Shown here one piece after another: positions 1 to 8,740 of a stretch of DNA of 64,000 nucleotides. The position numbers and the translations under genes are program-made. Each line of letters opens with the position of its first letter. Position 1 is the first letter of the stretch. Origin of the DNA: Sutcliffiella rhizosphaerae (GTDB lineage Bacteria; Bacillota; Bacilli; Bacillales; Bacillaceae_I). A model generated the notes under the pieces. It made no database searches, was not told the origin of the DNA, and was given only the letters and a program-made list of their open reading frames with translations. Location: the NCBI RefSeq assembly GCF_917563925.1, contig NZ_CAKJTJ010000006.1, positions 128,534-192,533 on the forward strand, read 5' to 3'.

Positions 1-77
1 ATAACCGTCGATATCCCTCTGTTTTGGTCGATATCTTGAAATAACCGTCGATATCTTCCTCGCTTTCGTCGATATCC
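1..77. repeat. Intergenic array with ~20 bp period, unit core GTCGATATC
   Basis: The nonamer GTCGATATC occurs four times, at 7-15, 27-35, 47-55 and 68-76, so the spacing is 20, 20 and 21 bp. Two copies share the longer prefix ATAACC. No reading frame, terminator or promoter explains this spacing. The array may continue to the left of the window. The function is unknown; a second array with a 21 bp period but a different core lies at 14505-14625. Confidence 0.8.
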
Positions 78-212
78 CGTTAATGATCATCGTGGCATCC
101 CTAGTTTTGATCACACATAAGGATGTAATAAAATCACAAAAGTTACTTGAATAAGACAAAACTCCTTTACATATATATTTCAATGGAAGTTCCAAATAGG
201 AGGGGAGATATT

Positions 213-1007
213 CTGGCAAATCCATTCGTTGCAAGGTCGTTAGATGAAATAAGATTTTGGTCTAGAATTATGAAAGAACATGCCTTATTTTTGAGTTTAG
301 GTTTTACTTTTGAGCAAACAAAGTTGATTGAAGAAGCTAAGCAGTTTATTTCTTTGTTCGAAAGAATTGAAGAAAAGTTATCGAGATTTACTCTAGATTC
401 TGATTTACGTGAGGTTCAAGCATTCAATAGTGAAGTTTATCAAGCGGCAGCAGCAATATGGAGTTATAAACGAAAGGTTTTAGGTTTAACATTAAGATGT
501 GAAATCCGCCATAACAATTTTCCTTTGTTGATTGATCACACAAGTAGAGAAGCAGCATACTTTGCTAATCGACTGAAGGAGCTCAATGAGGGAAGGTTAG
601 CACCTACACCAGATGATGTTATAGAAGAAAATGTATTCTTTTTAAAAATTATGGCTGACCATGCAAAGTTCATCGGTCATCTTTTAGACCCTTCGGAAAG
701 AAAATTAGTGGAACAGGCGAGAGAATTTAGCCATGATTTTGACCAGCTAATGTTTCAGGCAGTCGATTTAGACTCTATGCGTCCACAATCGGAGACTGTA
801 CCAATTTTAGATCAATTCTTGGATCAAAACAGAGTTTCAGTTGCCTCCCTGAGAGATTTTAAGAAAACAGCAAGAGATTTAATTGAAGCTTGCCGAATAA
901 AAAGCAATATTCATCCGCTTTTAGCTGACCATACTTTTAGAGAGGCCGAGAGATTTTTGGAAATCATAGATTTATTTGAGGAAAACCTTAAAGGGACACA
1001 AATATAA
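213..1007 (+). CDS. Duplicated DUF2935-type helical protein, probable CTG start
   Basis: The 264-residue protein is two copies of one helical module. Copy one has SLDEIRFWSRIMKEHA near the N-terminus and DHTSREAAYF; copy two has FLKIMADHAKF and DHTFREAERF. Repeated His/Glu pairs suggest a ferritin-like, metal-binding helical bundle, the pattern of the DUF2935 family of bacilli; the function is unknown. The frame is open upstream to an ATG at 147, but that ATG has no ribosome site. AGGAGG at 198-203 sits nine bases before CTG at 213, and translation from there gives an N-terminus (LANPFVARSL) that enters directly into the conserved domain. I therefore prefer the CTG start. A terminator follows at 1108. 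Confidence 0.75.
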   Translation: MANPFVARSLDEIRFWSRIMKEHALFLSLGFTFEQTKLIEEAKQFISLFERIEEKLSRFTLDSDLREVQAFNSEVYQAAAAIWSYKRKVLGLTLRCEIRHNNFPLLIDHTSREAAYFANRLKELNEGRLAPTPDDVIEENVFFLKIMADHAKFIGHLLDPSERKLVEQAREFSHDFDQLMFQAVDLDSMRPQSETVPILDQFLDQNRVSVASLRDFKKTARDLIEACRIKSNIHPLLADHTFREAERFLEIIDLFEENLKGTQI

Positions 1008-1107
1008 GAAGACTTTATTAAGAGATAAAACCCAGCACAAGGTAATAAGTATTGATTAGATATATGATAATTTAAAATAAGGTAGCAACCCTGCCTTACA
1101 TAAAATC

Positions 1108-1137
1108 CGTAGCAGTTTGTTTGCTACGCATTTTTTT
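1108..1137 (+). terminator. Rho-independent terminator after the DUF2935 gene
   Basis: A 7 bp perfect stem (CGTAGCA / TGCTACG) with a seven-base loop is followed by a run of seven T. The rest of the 1008-1314 gap contains only this and the opposing terminator at 1272-1303; no gene is visible. Confidence 0.8.
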
Positions 1138-1271
1138 CGTAAGCAACTATTACTTTTGTGTCACTCAGTGTTTCGACAAAATCGTTGAGTATTGCCTCTC
1201 CTCACCCAATAAATAGTCTAATCGCCAAAAAATACTAAGATGGTCCATAAAAACGATATCAAGAATGCAAC

Positions 1272-1303
1272 CCAAAAGAAAACGGCTCCCAAATAGGGAA
1301 CCG
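1272..1303 (-). terminator. Terminator of the siderophore-binding protein gene
   Basis: Read on the minus strand, CGGTTCCC, a five-base loop and GGGAGCCG (one G-U pair) form an 8 bp stem followed by TTTTCTTTT. It lies about 12 bases beyond the stop codon of the minus-strand gene. Confidence 0.75.
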
Positions 1304-1314
1304 GCAACCAATCA

Positions 1315-2292
1315 TTATTCTACCTCTAAAAATAACCTCTCAATATCATCGAGCATGAGAGAAGCTGCCAATGCACCACCAGCTGTGTTCCAAACAGGGT
1401 CACTAACTTCGTGGACATTGCCTGCTTTAGCAACCTCAAGGTTTTTGAAAAGAGGATCCTCTAACCATTCATCTTTGATTTTTGATGCTTCACCATCACC
1501 AGTTTCGTAAGAGAAGTAGAACAAAATATCTCCGTCCATGGCTGGGATTCTTTCTTTCGTGGTATTCATTTCTGCAAAATCATCAACATCTTGGGATTCA
1601 GGGCGAGCAAAACCAAGCTGGTCGAGAATAATACCTGAAAAGGAATCTTTATGGTAAATGCGAACGTCCCCGGCAGTGAAACGAATGATGGAAACTTCTT
1701 GCTCAAGCTTGTCTCCTAGCTGTTCACTTAAATCTGCAACTCGTGCATCAAAATCTCCTAGAACTTTATTGCCTTCTTCTTCTTTATTCAATGCCTGTGC
1801 ATAAAGCTTGAAGTTTTCTTGCCAGTCACCACGTAATGTTTCTGCAAATACAGTTGGAGCAATAGCGTTCAGTTGTTCGTAAATATCTTCTTGACGAAGC
1901 TTGTTTCCGATGATTAAGTCTGGTTGTAATGCAACAATAGCTTCAAGGTTAACCGCACTTTCTGTTCCAACCACTTCGACACCTTCCATGCCTTCTTTAA
2001 TATGATCGTACCAAGTGTCTCCTAGCCAAGATTGAACGGCTCCAACTGGCTTTACCCCCATCGCTAGTAATGCTTCGGTCCCTTCATTCGTTAAAATAAC
2101 AACTTTTTTTGGAGTCCCTTTAATGGAAGCTGTGCCCATTGCATGCTCTACCTCATAACTTTCACCTTCTGATGCGTTAGCCCCAGCTTGATCAGATTCA
2201 GAGGCACCATTATTGCTGGAACACGCTGCTAAGATAAGGGTAGTTATAATAGAAAGAAGTAGTAAATTAAAAACTTTCGTGTTTTTTAACAT
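1315..2292 (-). CDS. yfiY: Iron-siderophore ABC transporter substrate-binding lipoprotein (YfiY-like)
   Basis: This 325-residue protein binds ferric siderophore outside the membrane and delivers it to a FecCD permease. Residues 1-24 form a lipoprotein signal ending in the lipobox LAAC (Cys24). The mature part has the two-lobe periplasmic-binding pattern, with VVILTNEGTEALLAMGVKPV in the N lobe and PDLIIGNKLRQ preceding the linker helix. The N-lobe sequence closely resembles what I know of B. subtilis YfiY, which serves hydroxamate/citrate siderophores such as schizokinen. It is transcribed divergently from the permease genes, and a Fur-type box lies just downstream of its -10 element. The exact ligand is inferred from the family. 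Confidence 0.88.
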   Translation of the reverse strand: MLKNTKVFNLLLLSIITTLILAACSSNNGASESDQAGANASEGESYEVEHAMGTASIKGTPKKVVILTNEGTEALLAMGVKPVGAVQSWLGDTWYDHIKEGMEGVEVVGTESAVNLEAIVALQPDLIIGNKLRQEDIYEQLNAIAPTVFAETLRGDWQENFKLYAQALNKEEEGNKVLGDFDARVADLSEQLGDKLEQEVSIIRFTAGDVRIYHKDSFSGIILDQLGFARPESQDVDDFAEMNTTKERIPAMDGDILFYFSYETGDGEASKIKDEWLEDPLFKNLEVAKAGNVHEVSDPVWNTAGGALAASLMLDDIERLFLEVE

Positions 2293-2314
2293 ATATGTAT
2301 CCCCCGTGAAATAA

Positions 2315-2331
2315 TGATAATGATTTTCATT
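2315..2331. promoter_or_regulatory. Fur box of the siderophore-binding gene
   Basis: TGATAATGATTTTCATT matches the 7-1-7 Fur consensus (TGATAAT-N-ATTATCA) with one main deviation. It lies just after the predicted minus-strand -10 at 2342-2347, where bound Fur with iron would block transcription. Confidence 0.8.
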
Positions 2332-2341
2332 TACAGATTAA

Positions 2342-2370
2342 ATAGTACTCTCGATGAAAAATAAAGTCAA
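2342..2370 (-). promoter_or_regulatory. SigA-type promoter for the binding-protein gene
   Basis: On the minus strand, TTGACT (2365-2370) and TACTAT (2342-2347) are separated by 17 bp. The predicted start of transcription falls next to the Fur box at 2315-2331. Confidence 0.7.
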
Positions 2371-2376
2371 TACTTT

Positions 2377-2391
2377 TGAGAATGATTTTCA
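2377..2391. promoter_or_regulatory. Second Fur box, permease side
   Basis: TGAGAATGATTTTCA matches the 7-1-7 Fur consensus well. It ends six bases before the -35 of the rightward promoter (2398), so one Fur dimer here could act on both divergent promoters. Confidence 0.75.
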
Positions 2392-2397
2392 AAGTCA

Positions 2398-2426
2398 TTG
2401 ACACAATCTTTTAATTCTCCTAAACT
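2398..2426 (+). promoter_or_regulatory. SigA-type promoter of the siderophore permease operon
   Basis: TTGACA at 2398-2403 and TAAACT at 2421-2426 are 17 bp apart. The promoter lies directly beside the Fur box at 2377-2391 and 41 bp upstream of the first permease gene. Confidence 0.7.
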
Positions 2427-2467
2427 TGTAGTTGGATAAAAGTTGATGTAGATAGAAGGTACAAAAG

Positions 2468-3472
2468 ATGATACTACACAAAAACAGTCATAAAGTAGTC
2501 GGATTAATAGTTGGAAGTATCCTTCTATTTTTTAGCTTTGTGGCAAGTGTTATATATGGATATACAGATACAAGTCTTGCACTTTCCATTGATGCCTTCA
2601 GAAATTTTGATGGATCAAATGAACATATTATTATTCAGTCAGTTAGACTTCCTAGAGCGATAATAGCAGCAGTTGTAGGAGGGAGCTTAGCTATTTCAGG
2701 TTTATGGATGCAGGCATTGACGAAAAACCCCCTTGCCTCACCTGGGGTATTTGGAATCAATGCCGGAGCAAGCTTCTTTGTGGTGGTAGCGGTATCTTTC
2801 TTTTCCGTTACCTCCTTGCAAACTTATACATGGCTTGCTTTTGCTGGTGCAGCAGTTGCTGCATTTGCGGTTTACTTTATCGGCTCCTTAGGAAGAGAAG
2901 GGCTTACTCCTATGAAATTGACACTTGCCGGTGCAGCCTTTGCTGCAATGTTTTCGTCTATGACGCAAGGATTGCTAGTTATTAATGAAACTGCCCTCGA
3001 TCAAGTATTATTTTGGTTAGCAGGGTCTGTGCAAGGTCGAAGTCTTAGTATTGTTTATACCGTTTTACCTTATATTTCTGTCGCCTGGATAGCCTCTATG
3101 TTTATAGGAAGAAAAATAAATTTACTGGCAATGGGGGATGATGTGGCGACAAGTCTTGGTGTAAAAACGGGCTTGGTGAAGATTATAACTGCACTCATCA
3201 TTATTCTCTTGGCAGGTGGTGCAGTTGCCATCGCTGGTCCTATCGTGTTTATTGGAATTGTTATTCCACATGTGGCAAGGTATTTTGTTGGATCAGATCA
3301 TCGCTGGCTTGCACCATATTGTGGTATTCTCGGAGCAATATTGCTATTGGCTGCTGACATTGGCGCAAGATATGTTATCATGCCACAGGAGGTACCTGTC
3401 GGTGTTATGACGGCAGTGATAGGAACCCCATTCTTTATCTACATAGCAAGAAGGGGGTTCCATGGAAAATGA
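2468..3472 (+). CDS. yfiZ: FecCD-family siderophore permease, first subunit (YfiZ-like)
   Basis: This 334-residue polytopic membrane protein is one half of the ABC importer channel for ferric siderophore. It shows the FecCD hallmarks: VRLPRAIIAAVVGGSLAISG near residue 60, NPLASPGVFGINAGA near residue 92, and near the C-terminus GPIVFIGIVIPHVAR, which contacts the ATPase. Length and some ten hydrophobic segments fit the family. The stop codon overlaps the start of the next permease (ATGA), which indicates translational coupling. The Fur-controlled promoter lies immediately upstream. Confidence 0.9.
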   Translation: MILHKNSHKVVGLIVGSILLFFSFVASVIYGYTDTSLALSIDAFRNFDGSNEHIIIQSVRLPRAIIAAVVGGSLAISGLWMQALTKNPLASPGVFGINAGASFFVVVAVSFFSVTSLQTYTWLAFAGAAVAAFAVYFIGSLGREGLTPMKLTLAGAAFAAMFSSMTQGLLVINETALDQVLFWLAGSVQGRSLSIVYTVLPYISVAWIASMFIGRKINLLAMGDDVATSLGVKTGLVKIITALIIILLAGGAVAIAGPIVFIGIVIPHVARYFVGSDHRWLAPYCGILGAILLLAADIGARYVIMPQEVPVGVMTAVIGTPFFIYIARRGFHGK

Positions 3473-4524
3473 AAAACTATCAAACCTTTCGTCTTGGTAA
3501 AGACAGATTATCCTTTTTTATGGATAAAAAAGCTCTTTTTACCATTCTTGGTCTAACCATTGCAACAGCATCCCTTTTTATAATAAGTACTGGGATGGGA
3601 GAGATGAAAATATCACCATGGAATGTACTTAAAGTATTCTTCGGTCAAGGAGAATCCATGGAAACATTAGTCGTCCAATCTTTCCGACTACCTAGAATTA
3701 TCGTGGCGCTTTTAGTTGGAATATCACTAGCAATTGCCGGTGCAATATTACAAGGTATAATACGGAATCCTCTGGCATCTCCTGATATTATAGGGCTTAC
3801 TGGTGGAGCATCGACTGCAGTTGTTTTGTTTCTTGCCATTTTTAGCGACGGCAATCATTCACTGACTGTAAGTATTCAATGGTTACCATTAAGCGCCTTT
3901 GTCGGTGCAACAGTCATTGCTATTCTTGTTTATATGCTTGCATGGAAGAATGGCTTGTCTCCTGTCAGACTGGTTTTAATAGGTATCGGAATATCAACGT
4001 TAATGCAAGCATTAACAACATTATTTATGTTACTCGGTCCTATATATAGAGCAAGTCAAGCCAATATTTGGATAACCGGTACTGTTTATGGTTCCAATTG
4101 GGGGCATGTGAAAATTTTATTACCGTGGACCATTTTGCTGGTCATTATCAGCTTAATGGTTGTAAGACAGCTGAATATCCAAGAGCTTGGGGATGAGGTT
4201 GCCACAGGTGTAGGTGGAGCAGTTAATAAACATCGCATGGGCTTACTTTTTTTAAGCACAGCGTTAACTGGAGGAGCAGTTGCATTTGCTGGAGGAATCG
4301 GTTTTGTCGGATTGATGGCTCCACATATTGCGCGCAGATTGGTTGGTTCTTCCTTTGGAGTGCTGATACCAACGTCTGCATTGATAGGAGCATCTCTAGT
4401 AATGCTTGCGGACTTAATAGGTAGAACGTTATTTTCTCCTTTAGAAATACCGGCGGGTGTATTTACTGCTTCCATTGGAGCACCATATTTTATTTATCTG
4501 CTTTATAAAACGAGAAATTCATAG
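3469..4524 (+). CDS. yfhA: FecCD-family siderophore permease, second subunit (YfhA-like)
   Basis: The 351-residue partner of the preceding permease is also polytopic and has FecCD motifs ([51 protein letters not shown]). The start overlaps the previous stop by four bases. The N-terminus is about 20 residues longer than in the first subunit and is cytoplasmic by charge. Together the two subunits should form the heterodimeric channel fed by the lipoprotein at 1315-2292. Confidence 0.9.
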   Translation: MKNYQTFRLGKDRLSFFMDKKALFTILGLTIATASLFIISTGMGEMKISPWNVLKVFFGQGESMETLVVQSFRLPRIIVALLVGISLAIAGAILQGIIRNPLASPDIIGLTGGASTAVVLFLAIFSDGNHSLTVSIQWLPLSAFVGATVIAILVYMLAWKNGLSPVRLVLIGIGISTLMQALTTLFMLLGPIYRASQANIWITGTVYGSNWGHVKILLPWTILLVIISLMVVRQLNIQELGDEVATGVGGAVNKHRMGLLFLSTALTGGAVAFAGGIGFVGLMAPHIARRLVGSSFGVLIPTSALIGASLVMLADLIGRTLFSPLEIPAGVFTASIGAPYFIYLLYKTRNS

Positions 4525-4540
4525 TGAGAGGTGGAATAGT

Positions 4541-5359
4541 ATGAACGCGCTAGAAACGAAGTCCCTAACATTATCCTATGGTGAATCAATTATTATCGAG
4601 GAATTAGATTTGAAGATTCCAAAAGGGGAAATTACCGTCTTTATCGGTGGAAATGGTTGCGGGAAATCCACCCTGTTACGCTCATTAGCTCGTTTGTTAA
4701 AGCCGAAGCAAGGAAATGTACTTTTGGACGGAAGTGCCATTTCAGGACAGTCCACAAAAGAAATCGCGAAACAGCTAGCTATCCTACCACAAGGTCCTAT
4801 TGCTCCAGAAGGACTGTCTGTACTTCAATTAGTTAAACAAGGTCGTTATCCTTACCAATCATGGTTGAAGCAATGGTCTGAGCATGACGAGAAAACCGTT
4901 TGGGACTCATTACGTGCGACTAGAATGGAGGAATTCGCCGAAAGACCAGTGGATTCCCTTTCTGGGGGACAGCGTCAGCGTGCATGGATTGCCATGACAT
5001 TAGCACAGGAAACGGATGTCATATTATTAGATGAACCGACAACCTATCTTGATCTAACTCATCAAATCGAGATTTTGGATCTTCTTTTTGAGTTGAATGA
5101 AAAAGAAAAAAGAACGATTATAATGGTGCTCCATGACTTGAATCTCGCCTGCCGTTATGCCCATCATATCGTTGCAATACGGGACAAGAAAATATATGCA
5201 CAAGGTAAACCGGAAAAAGTCATTAACTGTGATCTTGTTAAAAATGTGTTTGATATGAACTGCCAGGTTACTACTGATCCCTTATTTGGTACCCCACTTT
5301 GCATTCCCCATGGTCGCGGCAGATGTTTAGTACCAAATTTGGAAGGGCTGAGAGCGTGA
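4541..5359 (+). CDS. yusV: Siderophore ABC transporter ATP-binding protein (YusV-like)
   Basis: This 272-residue ATPase powers the FecCD importer. Walker A is GGNGCGKST at residues 36-44, the signature is [10 protein letters not shown], and Walker B is VILLDEPTT followed by the switch His in MVLHDLN. I chose ATG 4541, behind GAGAGGTGG, instead of an upstream in-frame codon that would add 28 residues inside the preceding gene. In B. subtilis YusV is the shared ATPase for several Fur-regulated importers and is unlinked from YfiY-YfiZ-YfhA; here all sit together. The stop overlaps the start of the reductase gene (TGATG). Confidence 0.92.
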   Translation: MNALETKSLTLSYGESIIIEELDLKIPKGEITVFIGGNGCGKSTLLRSLARLLKPKQGNVLLDGSAISGQSTKEIAKQLAILPQGPIAPEGLSVLQLVKQGRYPYQSWLKQWSEHDEKTVWDSLRATRMEEFAERPVDSLSGGQRQRAWIAMTLAQETDVILLDEPTTYLDLTHQIEILDLLFELNEKEKRTIIMVLHDLNLACRYAHHIVAIRDKKIYAQGKPEKVINCDLVKNVFDMNCQVTTDPLFGTPLCIPHGRGRCLVPNLEGLRA

Positions 5360-6108
5360 TGAGTTCACTTACTAAACAAGAATTTCGGTTTCTAGAAGAG
5401 AGCTGTCGATTTATTACGGGAGAAACAGAAGTGGAGGATACAATATCCCTACATGATTTGATTCATAACGGCTCAATCGATTATCTGGAAAAAGTGAAGA
5501 ATGTATTAGGAACTGATGAGCTGGATGTTGCTGCATCTCTCTTGATGAAAAGATTAGGATTTCTTACCGTTAACTATCTTTTATCGATGTCTGCTTTTAA
5601 TAAGACAATAAAAGTAGATTCAGCTGAAATCTGGATAGATTCTTTTGTGGAAAATAATAGTTGGTTACCTAAGCTCCGTTATACAAATGTGGAAGCAGTG
5701 GTGGCCCCAGCCGATGATCGGGAAGCTTGGAGACTAAGCCATTTTGATGAGCTTTTTGGTGGGATTATTACGCCGTTAATCAATCGAATGGCAAAAGAAA
5801 CGAAGGTATCCAGACAAACACTTTGGGAAAATATCATGCTATATGTATATTGGATGTATGAATCCATCTTACCTAACTTGGATATTGAGGCACCAAATCA
5901 AGAAGAGGATTTTGCAAGCCTGAGAAAAGCAAACCCAGCTATATTTGGAATGCGACGAAATCCAGCTGCTACATTTTACAAACCAAAAACGTATGTGGAA
6001 CAGCATCAAGCTGAAATCAGAGTTCGGACAACATGCTGCTATTATTACAAAACGACTAGCGAAGGCACCCGTTGCTCCACCTGTCCACTAGATTGCAAAA
6101 TCAATTAG
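5359..6108 (+). CDS. Ferric-siderophore reductase, FhuF/FchR type, C-terminal 2Fe-2S motif
   Basis: The 249-residue protein ends in TTCC, eleven residues, then CSTC: the CC-x10/11-C-x2-C cysteine pattern that binds an unusual 2Fe-2S cluster in FhuF-like siderophore reductases. The family reduces Fe(III)-siderophore in the cytoplasm to release Fe(II). The closest functional parallel I know is FchR of Bacillus halodurans; equivalence is inferred. The start ATG overlaps the stop of the ATPase gene by one base, so uptake and iron release are coded in one transcript. An upstream in-frame start at 5299 lies inside yusV and is rejected. Confidence 0.8.
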   Translation: MSSLTKQEFRFLEESCRFITGETEVEDTISLHDLIHNGSIDYLEKVKNVLGTDELDVAASLLMKRLGFLTVNYLLSMSAFNKTIKVDSAEIWIDSFVENNSWLPKLRYTNVEAVVAPADDREAWRLSHFDELFGGIITPLINRMAKETKVSRQTLWENIMLYVYWMYESILPNLDIEAPNQEEDFASLRKANPAIFGMRRNPAATFYKPKTYVEQHQAEIRVRTTCCYYYKTTSEGTRCSTCPLDCKIN

Positions 6109-6142
6109 CCTTTTTGGAAATAGTGATTGGAGGTGCTGTAAT

Positions 6143-6397
6143 GTGAATGAAAAATTAGAACAACAATTAGACGGATTACTAGAAAAATACACAGAGTTAT
6201 TGTTAGGTGAAGGAACGGAAGAGCACAAAGAAAAAGTGAAAGCATGGGTGCTTTATATATATATTTCAAAATCTATGCCGCCGCTCGTTAAGCACTGGAA
6301 TGAGCAATACCCGGATGCTAAACAGGAAATGATGACATTGATAAAAGAAATTAAAGAATTGAATGATACACATAGGACAAAGAGCGGAAAAAATTAA
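6143..6397 (+). CDS. yusU: YusU-like small protein (DUF2573)
   Basis: The 84-residue acidic, helical protein begins NEKLEQQLDGLLEKYTELL, matching the YusU family, which lies beside yusV in B. subtilis. Its function is unknown. The start is GTG at 6143 behind GGAGGTG; the overlapping ATG at 6141 runs directly into a stop and cannot be used. A weak hairpin with a T8 run at about 6425-6462 may end the siderophore operon. Confidence 0.8.
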   Translation: MNEKLEQQLDGLLEKYTELLLGEGTEEHKEKVKAWVLYIYISKSMPPLVKHWNEQYPDAKQEMMTLIKEIKELNDTHRTKSGKN

Positions 6398-6554
6398 CTT
6401 CCGAAAAGAGGTTGTTGTCTTATAAAAAGGACGGGAAAATCATTTTTCTGTTCTTTTTTTTGAACTTAGAAAAATGAATATGTACGCGATGGGATAAGCC
6501 GATTTATATACTAAACCCCATAAGATGTTTGGTGTCATTTCCGCATGGCACATA

Positions 6555-6599
6555 CAAAAAAGCAACGAGACAAGCCTAAATCATGCTTTCTGTTGCTTT
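6555..6599 (-). terminator. Terminator of the coat-protein genes
   Basis: On the minus strand AAAGCAAC pairs with GTTGCTTT around an imperfect inner stem, followed by six T. It lies about 20 bp beyond the stop of the YusN-like gene. Confidence 0.7.
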
Positions 6600-6620
6600 C
6601 TCATTATTATTTGTAAAACC

Positions 6621-6959
6621 TTACTGCATCATGCCGTTATTTCCATAAGGAAACTGATTTGTATAGCCTTGGAATTGTTGGTATTGCTGTTGGAGCTTTG
6701 TTTGCTCCGCAGTTTCCAATCCATACCAGCCTTTTTGGAACATTGCATTGTAAAGATCTCGCTGACAATTTTGTGTTTCATTAAATATAGCAAGTAAGTC
6801 TGTATAAATTTGTTGATTACTTGCTTCATTTAGTGCTGTACTATAGGATGCAGTCATGTATTTTTCAGTTGAAAGCATATCGTTTATGAAGTCACGATCA
6901 CTCATTTGTGGAGTTTTTGTAACTTGTGTTTCAGGGTTTTGAATTTTTTGCTGAGTCAT
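6621..6959 (-). CDS. yusN: CotF-like spore coat protein (YusN-like)
   Basis: The 112-residue protein has the CotF/ferritin-like helical pattern: DRDFINDMLSTEKYMTASY followed by an amphipathic helix (QIYTDLLAIFNETQNCQRDL) and a Gln/Tyr/Asn-rich C-terminus ending NNGMMQ. Such proteins are made in the mother cell and deposited in the spore coat. AGGAGG precedes the ATG with good spacing. It is 15 bp behind a paralogue in the same orientation, and the pair shares the terminator at 6555. A mother-cell (SigE/SigK) promoter is expected, but I could not place one with confidence. Confidence 0.8.
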   Translation of the reverse strand: MTQQKIQNPETQVTKTPQMSDRDFINDMLSTEKYMTASYSTALNEASNQQIYTDLLAIFNETQNCQRDLYNAMFQKGWYGLETAEQTKLQQQYQQFQGYTNQFPYGNNGMMQ

Positions 6960-6974
6960 TTCATGTCCTCCTTT

Positions 6975-7241
6975 CTATTGGATTGGCTGCTGTTGTTGGG
7001 CTTGGTTTTGACTTTGTAGATGAGTCAATATCTTTTGGTAATGCCTTTGATGCATTTGCCCAGCTTTTTCTATAGCTGTTTTCACATCTTGATCTTGACA
7101 CTGACTGGCAAAGAAATGTGCTTTTTTCATCGCAAGCAAATTCCATGAAAGCATATCTGCAAAATATAAAGAATCTTTAACCGTTACAACTGTTGGTGGT
7201 TGTGAATAAAAATTTGGTTGTTGAGATTGCTGTTGTTGCAT
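6975..7241 (-). CDS. Second CotF-like spore coat protein
   Basis: The 88-residue protein is a paralogue of the neighbouring YusN-like protein: DSLYFADMLSWNLLAMKKA aligns with the CotF motif, and both ends are Gln-rich (QQQQSQQ at the start, NQAQQQQPIQ at the end). The ATG at 7241 is chosen because GGAGGT lies nine bases upstream; an ATG six codons earlier has no ribosome site. It probably forms an operon with the downstream coat gene. The exact role in the spore is unknown. Confidence 0.75.
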   Translation of the reverse strand: MQQQQSQQPNFYSQPPTVVTVKDSLYFADMLSWNLLAMKKAHFFASQCQDQDVKTAIEKAGQMHQRHYQKILTHLQSQNQAQQQQPIQ

Positions 7242-7490
7242 GTTCTTACCTCCTATCATAATCTTTCACATGTAGAGTATCCTTTCTTTGTTTTTTTATG
7301 TAGCAATACAGAAATTTTGACAACAAAAGTCACTATTTCCCGACAAATAATTTGTATTCAAATTTTTGAAAAGATGATAAAATGATGGTGTAATTTGATT
7401 TTTTCACTCAATGAAAGCGTTCACTATACATTTTTAACAAAGGTAGCAATCAGAGAGGGACATCATGATAAGATTGGAAGGAGAAACACG

Positions 7491-8408
7491 ATGGAACAAG
7501 TAATGAGAAATACATTTTTATACCTTTCCAAAAATAAAGCACTAACGAAAATGGCTAGAAAATATGGCTTGCGTTTTGGTGCAGGGCGATTTGTAGCTGG
7601 TGAAAGAATTGATCAGGCTGTTACAAGTATTAAAGAGCTTAATGAAAAGGACCTTTGTGTGACAATTGATTATCTAGGTGAATTCATTGATACAGAGGAA
7701 GAAGCAAATGAAATGGCCGATAATTCCATTGAAGCAATTCGTGCTATTGGTCGAGAAAACCTGGATTCTCAGCTTTCCTTGAAAATGACCTCGATGGGAT
7801 TGGATATATCCGATGAAGTAGTTATGCGTAACATGCGTAGAATTCTCGATGCAGCAAAAGAAGAAGGCGTTTTCGTAACGATTGATATGGAAGACTATTC
7901 TCGTTGCGGAAAAACGATCGATGTTTTTAAAAGGCTAAGAGAAGAGTATGACAATGTTGGAACAGTCATCCAATCATATCTTTATAGAACCGTAAAGGAT
8001 ATGGAAGATCTAAACCAATATAATCCGAATCTGCGTCTTGTTAAAGGTGCCTACAAGGAGTCACCAGAAGTTGCCTTCCCAGAAAAGAAGGATGTGGACG
8101 ATAACTTCAAAAAAATCATTGAAATGCATCTCTTAAATGGCAATTATACAGCAGTTGCGACACATGATGACACAATGATTGAATACACAAAAGAAATCGT
8201 GAAAAAACATGGAATTCCAAATGATCAATTCGAGTTTCAAATGTTGTATGGTATCCGCCCAGAGAGACAGTTGGAGCTAGTAAAAGAAGGCTATAAAATG
8301 CGTGTGTATGTTCCTTATGGGACAGACTGGTATGGTTATTTCATGCGTCGCCTTGCAGAGCGTCCAGCAAACGTTGCTTTCGTTCTTAAAGGGATCATTA
8401 AGAAATAA
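7491..8408 (+). CDS. fadM: Proline dehydrogenase family protein (FadM/PutB-like)
   Basis: The 305-residue FAD enzyme of the proline dehydrogenase TIM-barrel fold oxidises proline to pyrroline-5-carboxylate. Visible motifs include LVKGAYKESPEVAFP, ATHDD, FQMLYGI and the C-terminal VYVPYGTDWYGYFMRRLAERP, which binds substrate. The start ATG 7491 follows GGAAGGAG and matches family N-termini (FLYLSKNKALTKMARKYG); upstream in-frame codons lack a ribosome site. In B. subtilis the homologue yusM sits in front of fadN and has been named fadM. A bidirectional-looking terminator follows. No 1-pyrroline-5-carboxylate dehydrogenase gene lies in the window. Confidence 0.88.
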   Translation: MEQVMRNTFLYLSKNKALTKMARKYGLRFGAGRFVAGERIDQAVTSIKELNEKDLCVTIDYLGEFIDTEEEANEMADNSIEAIRAIGRENLDSQLSLKMTSMGLDISDEVVMRNMRRILDAAKEEGVFVTIDMEDYSRCGKTIDVFKRLREEYDNVGTVIQSYLYRTVKDMEDLNQYNPNLRLVKGAYKESPEVAFPEKKDVDDNFKKIIEMHLLNGNYTAVATHDDTMIEYTKEIVKKHGIPNDQFEFQMLYGIRPERQLELVKEGYKMRVYVPYGTDWYGYFMRRLAERPANVAFVLKGIIKK

Positions 8409-8437
8409 TGATACAAAATTCCATTATAAAGTTAGCT

Positions 8438-8470
8438 AAAATGCCTATCAAATTTGATAGGCATTTTCTT
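8438..8470. terminator. Bidirectional terminator between fadM and yuzL
   Basis: AAAATGCCTATC and GATAGGCATTTT form a perfect 12 bp stem flanked by A- and T-runs, so it can serve fadM on the plus strand and yuzL on the minus strand. Confidence 0.85.
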
Positions 8471-8501
8471 TGAAATTAAGAGCCGTTTATAAAGCTATTT
8501 A

Positions 8502-8648
8502 CTAATCTTCCATATTCTGCTTCCCATACTGTTGGTTGTTACTCGTCTTTTTACCATTATAGTCCATTTCAACGGTTGGGCCAGCGTTTCCTTTCACGCT
8601 TGCAGCACTTTTAGCAGCTTGAGAAGGTTGCTTTTTCATTTTTGCCAT
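8502..8648 (-). CDS. yuzL: YuzL family small protein
   Basis: This 48-residue protein is lysine-, serine- and glutamine-rich (start MAKMKKQPSQAAK, centre SVKGNAGPTVEMDYNGKKTS). It matches the YuzL family, found only in bacilli and coded at this position, upstream of fadN, in B. subtilis. A spore role is plausible from composition but is not shown. The ribosome site is GTGGAGGTG. It is divergent from fadN. Confidence 0.75.
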   Translation of the reverse strand: MAKMKKQPSQAAKSAASVKGNAGPTVEMDYNGKKTSNNQQYGKQNMED

Positions 8649-8740
8649 TTAAATCACCTCCACGTTTTTCTTTTTCCCAACAGGTGATATGCACATGCAA
8701 AGAAGCAAATAAAATAAAATGGTAAAATCTTATTTATTTA

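Noticed and set aside
1265-1510. 81-codon plus-strand frame opposite the binding-protein gene
   Set aside because: It overlaps the minus-strand terminator and the 3' end of a clear lipoprotein gene, and has no ribosome site.
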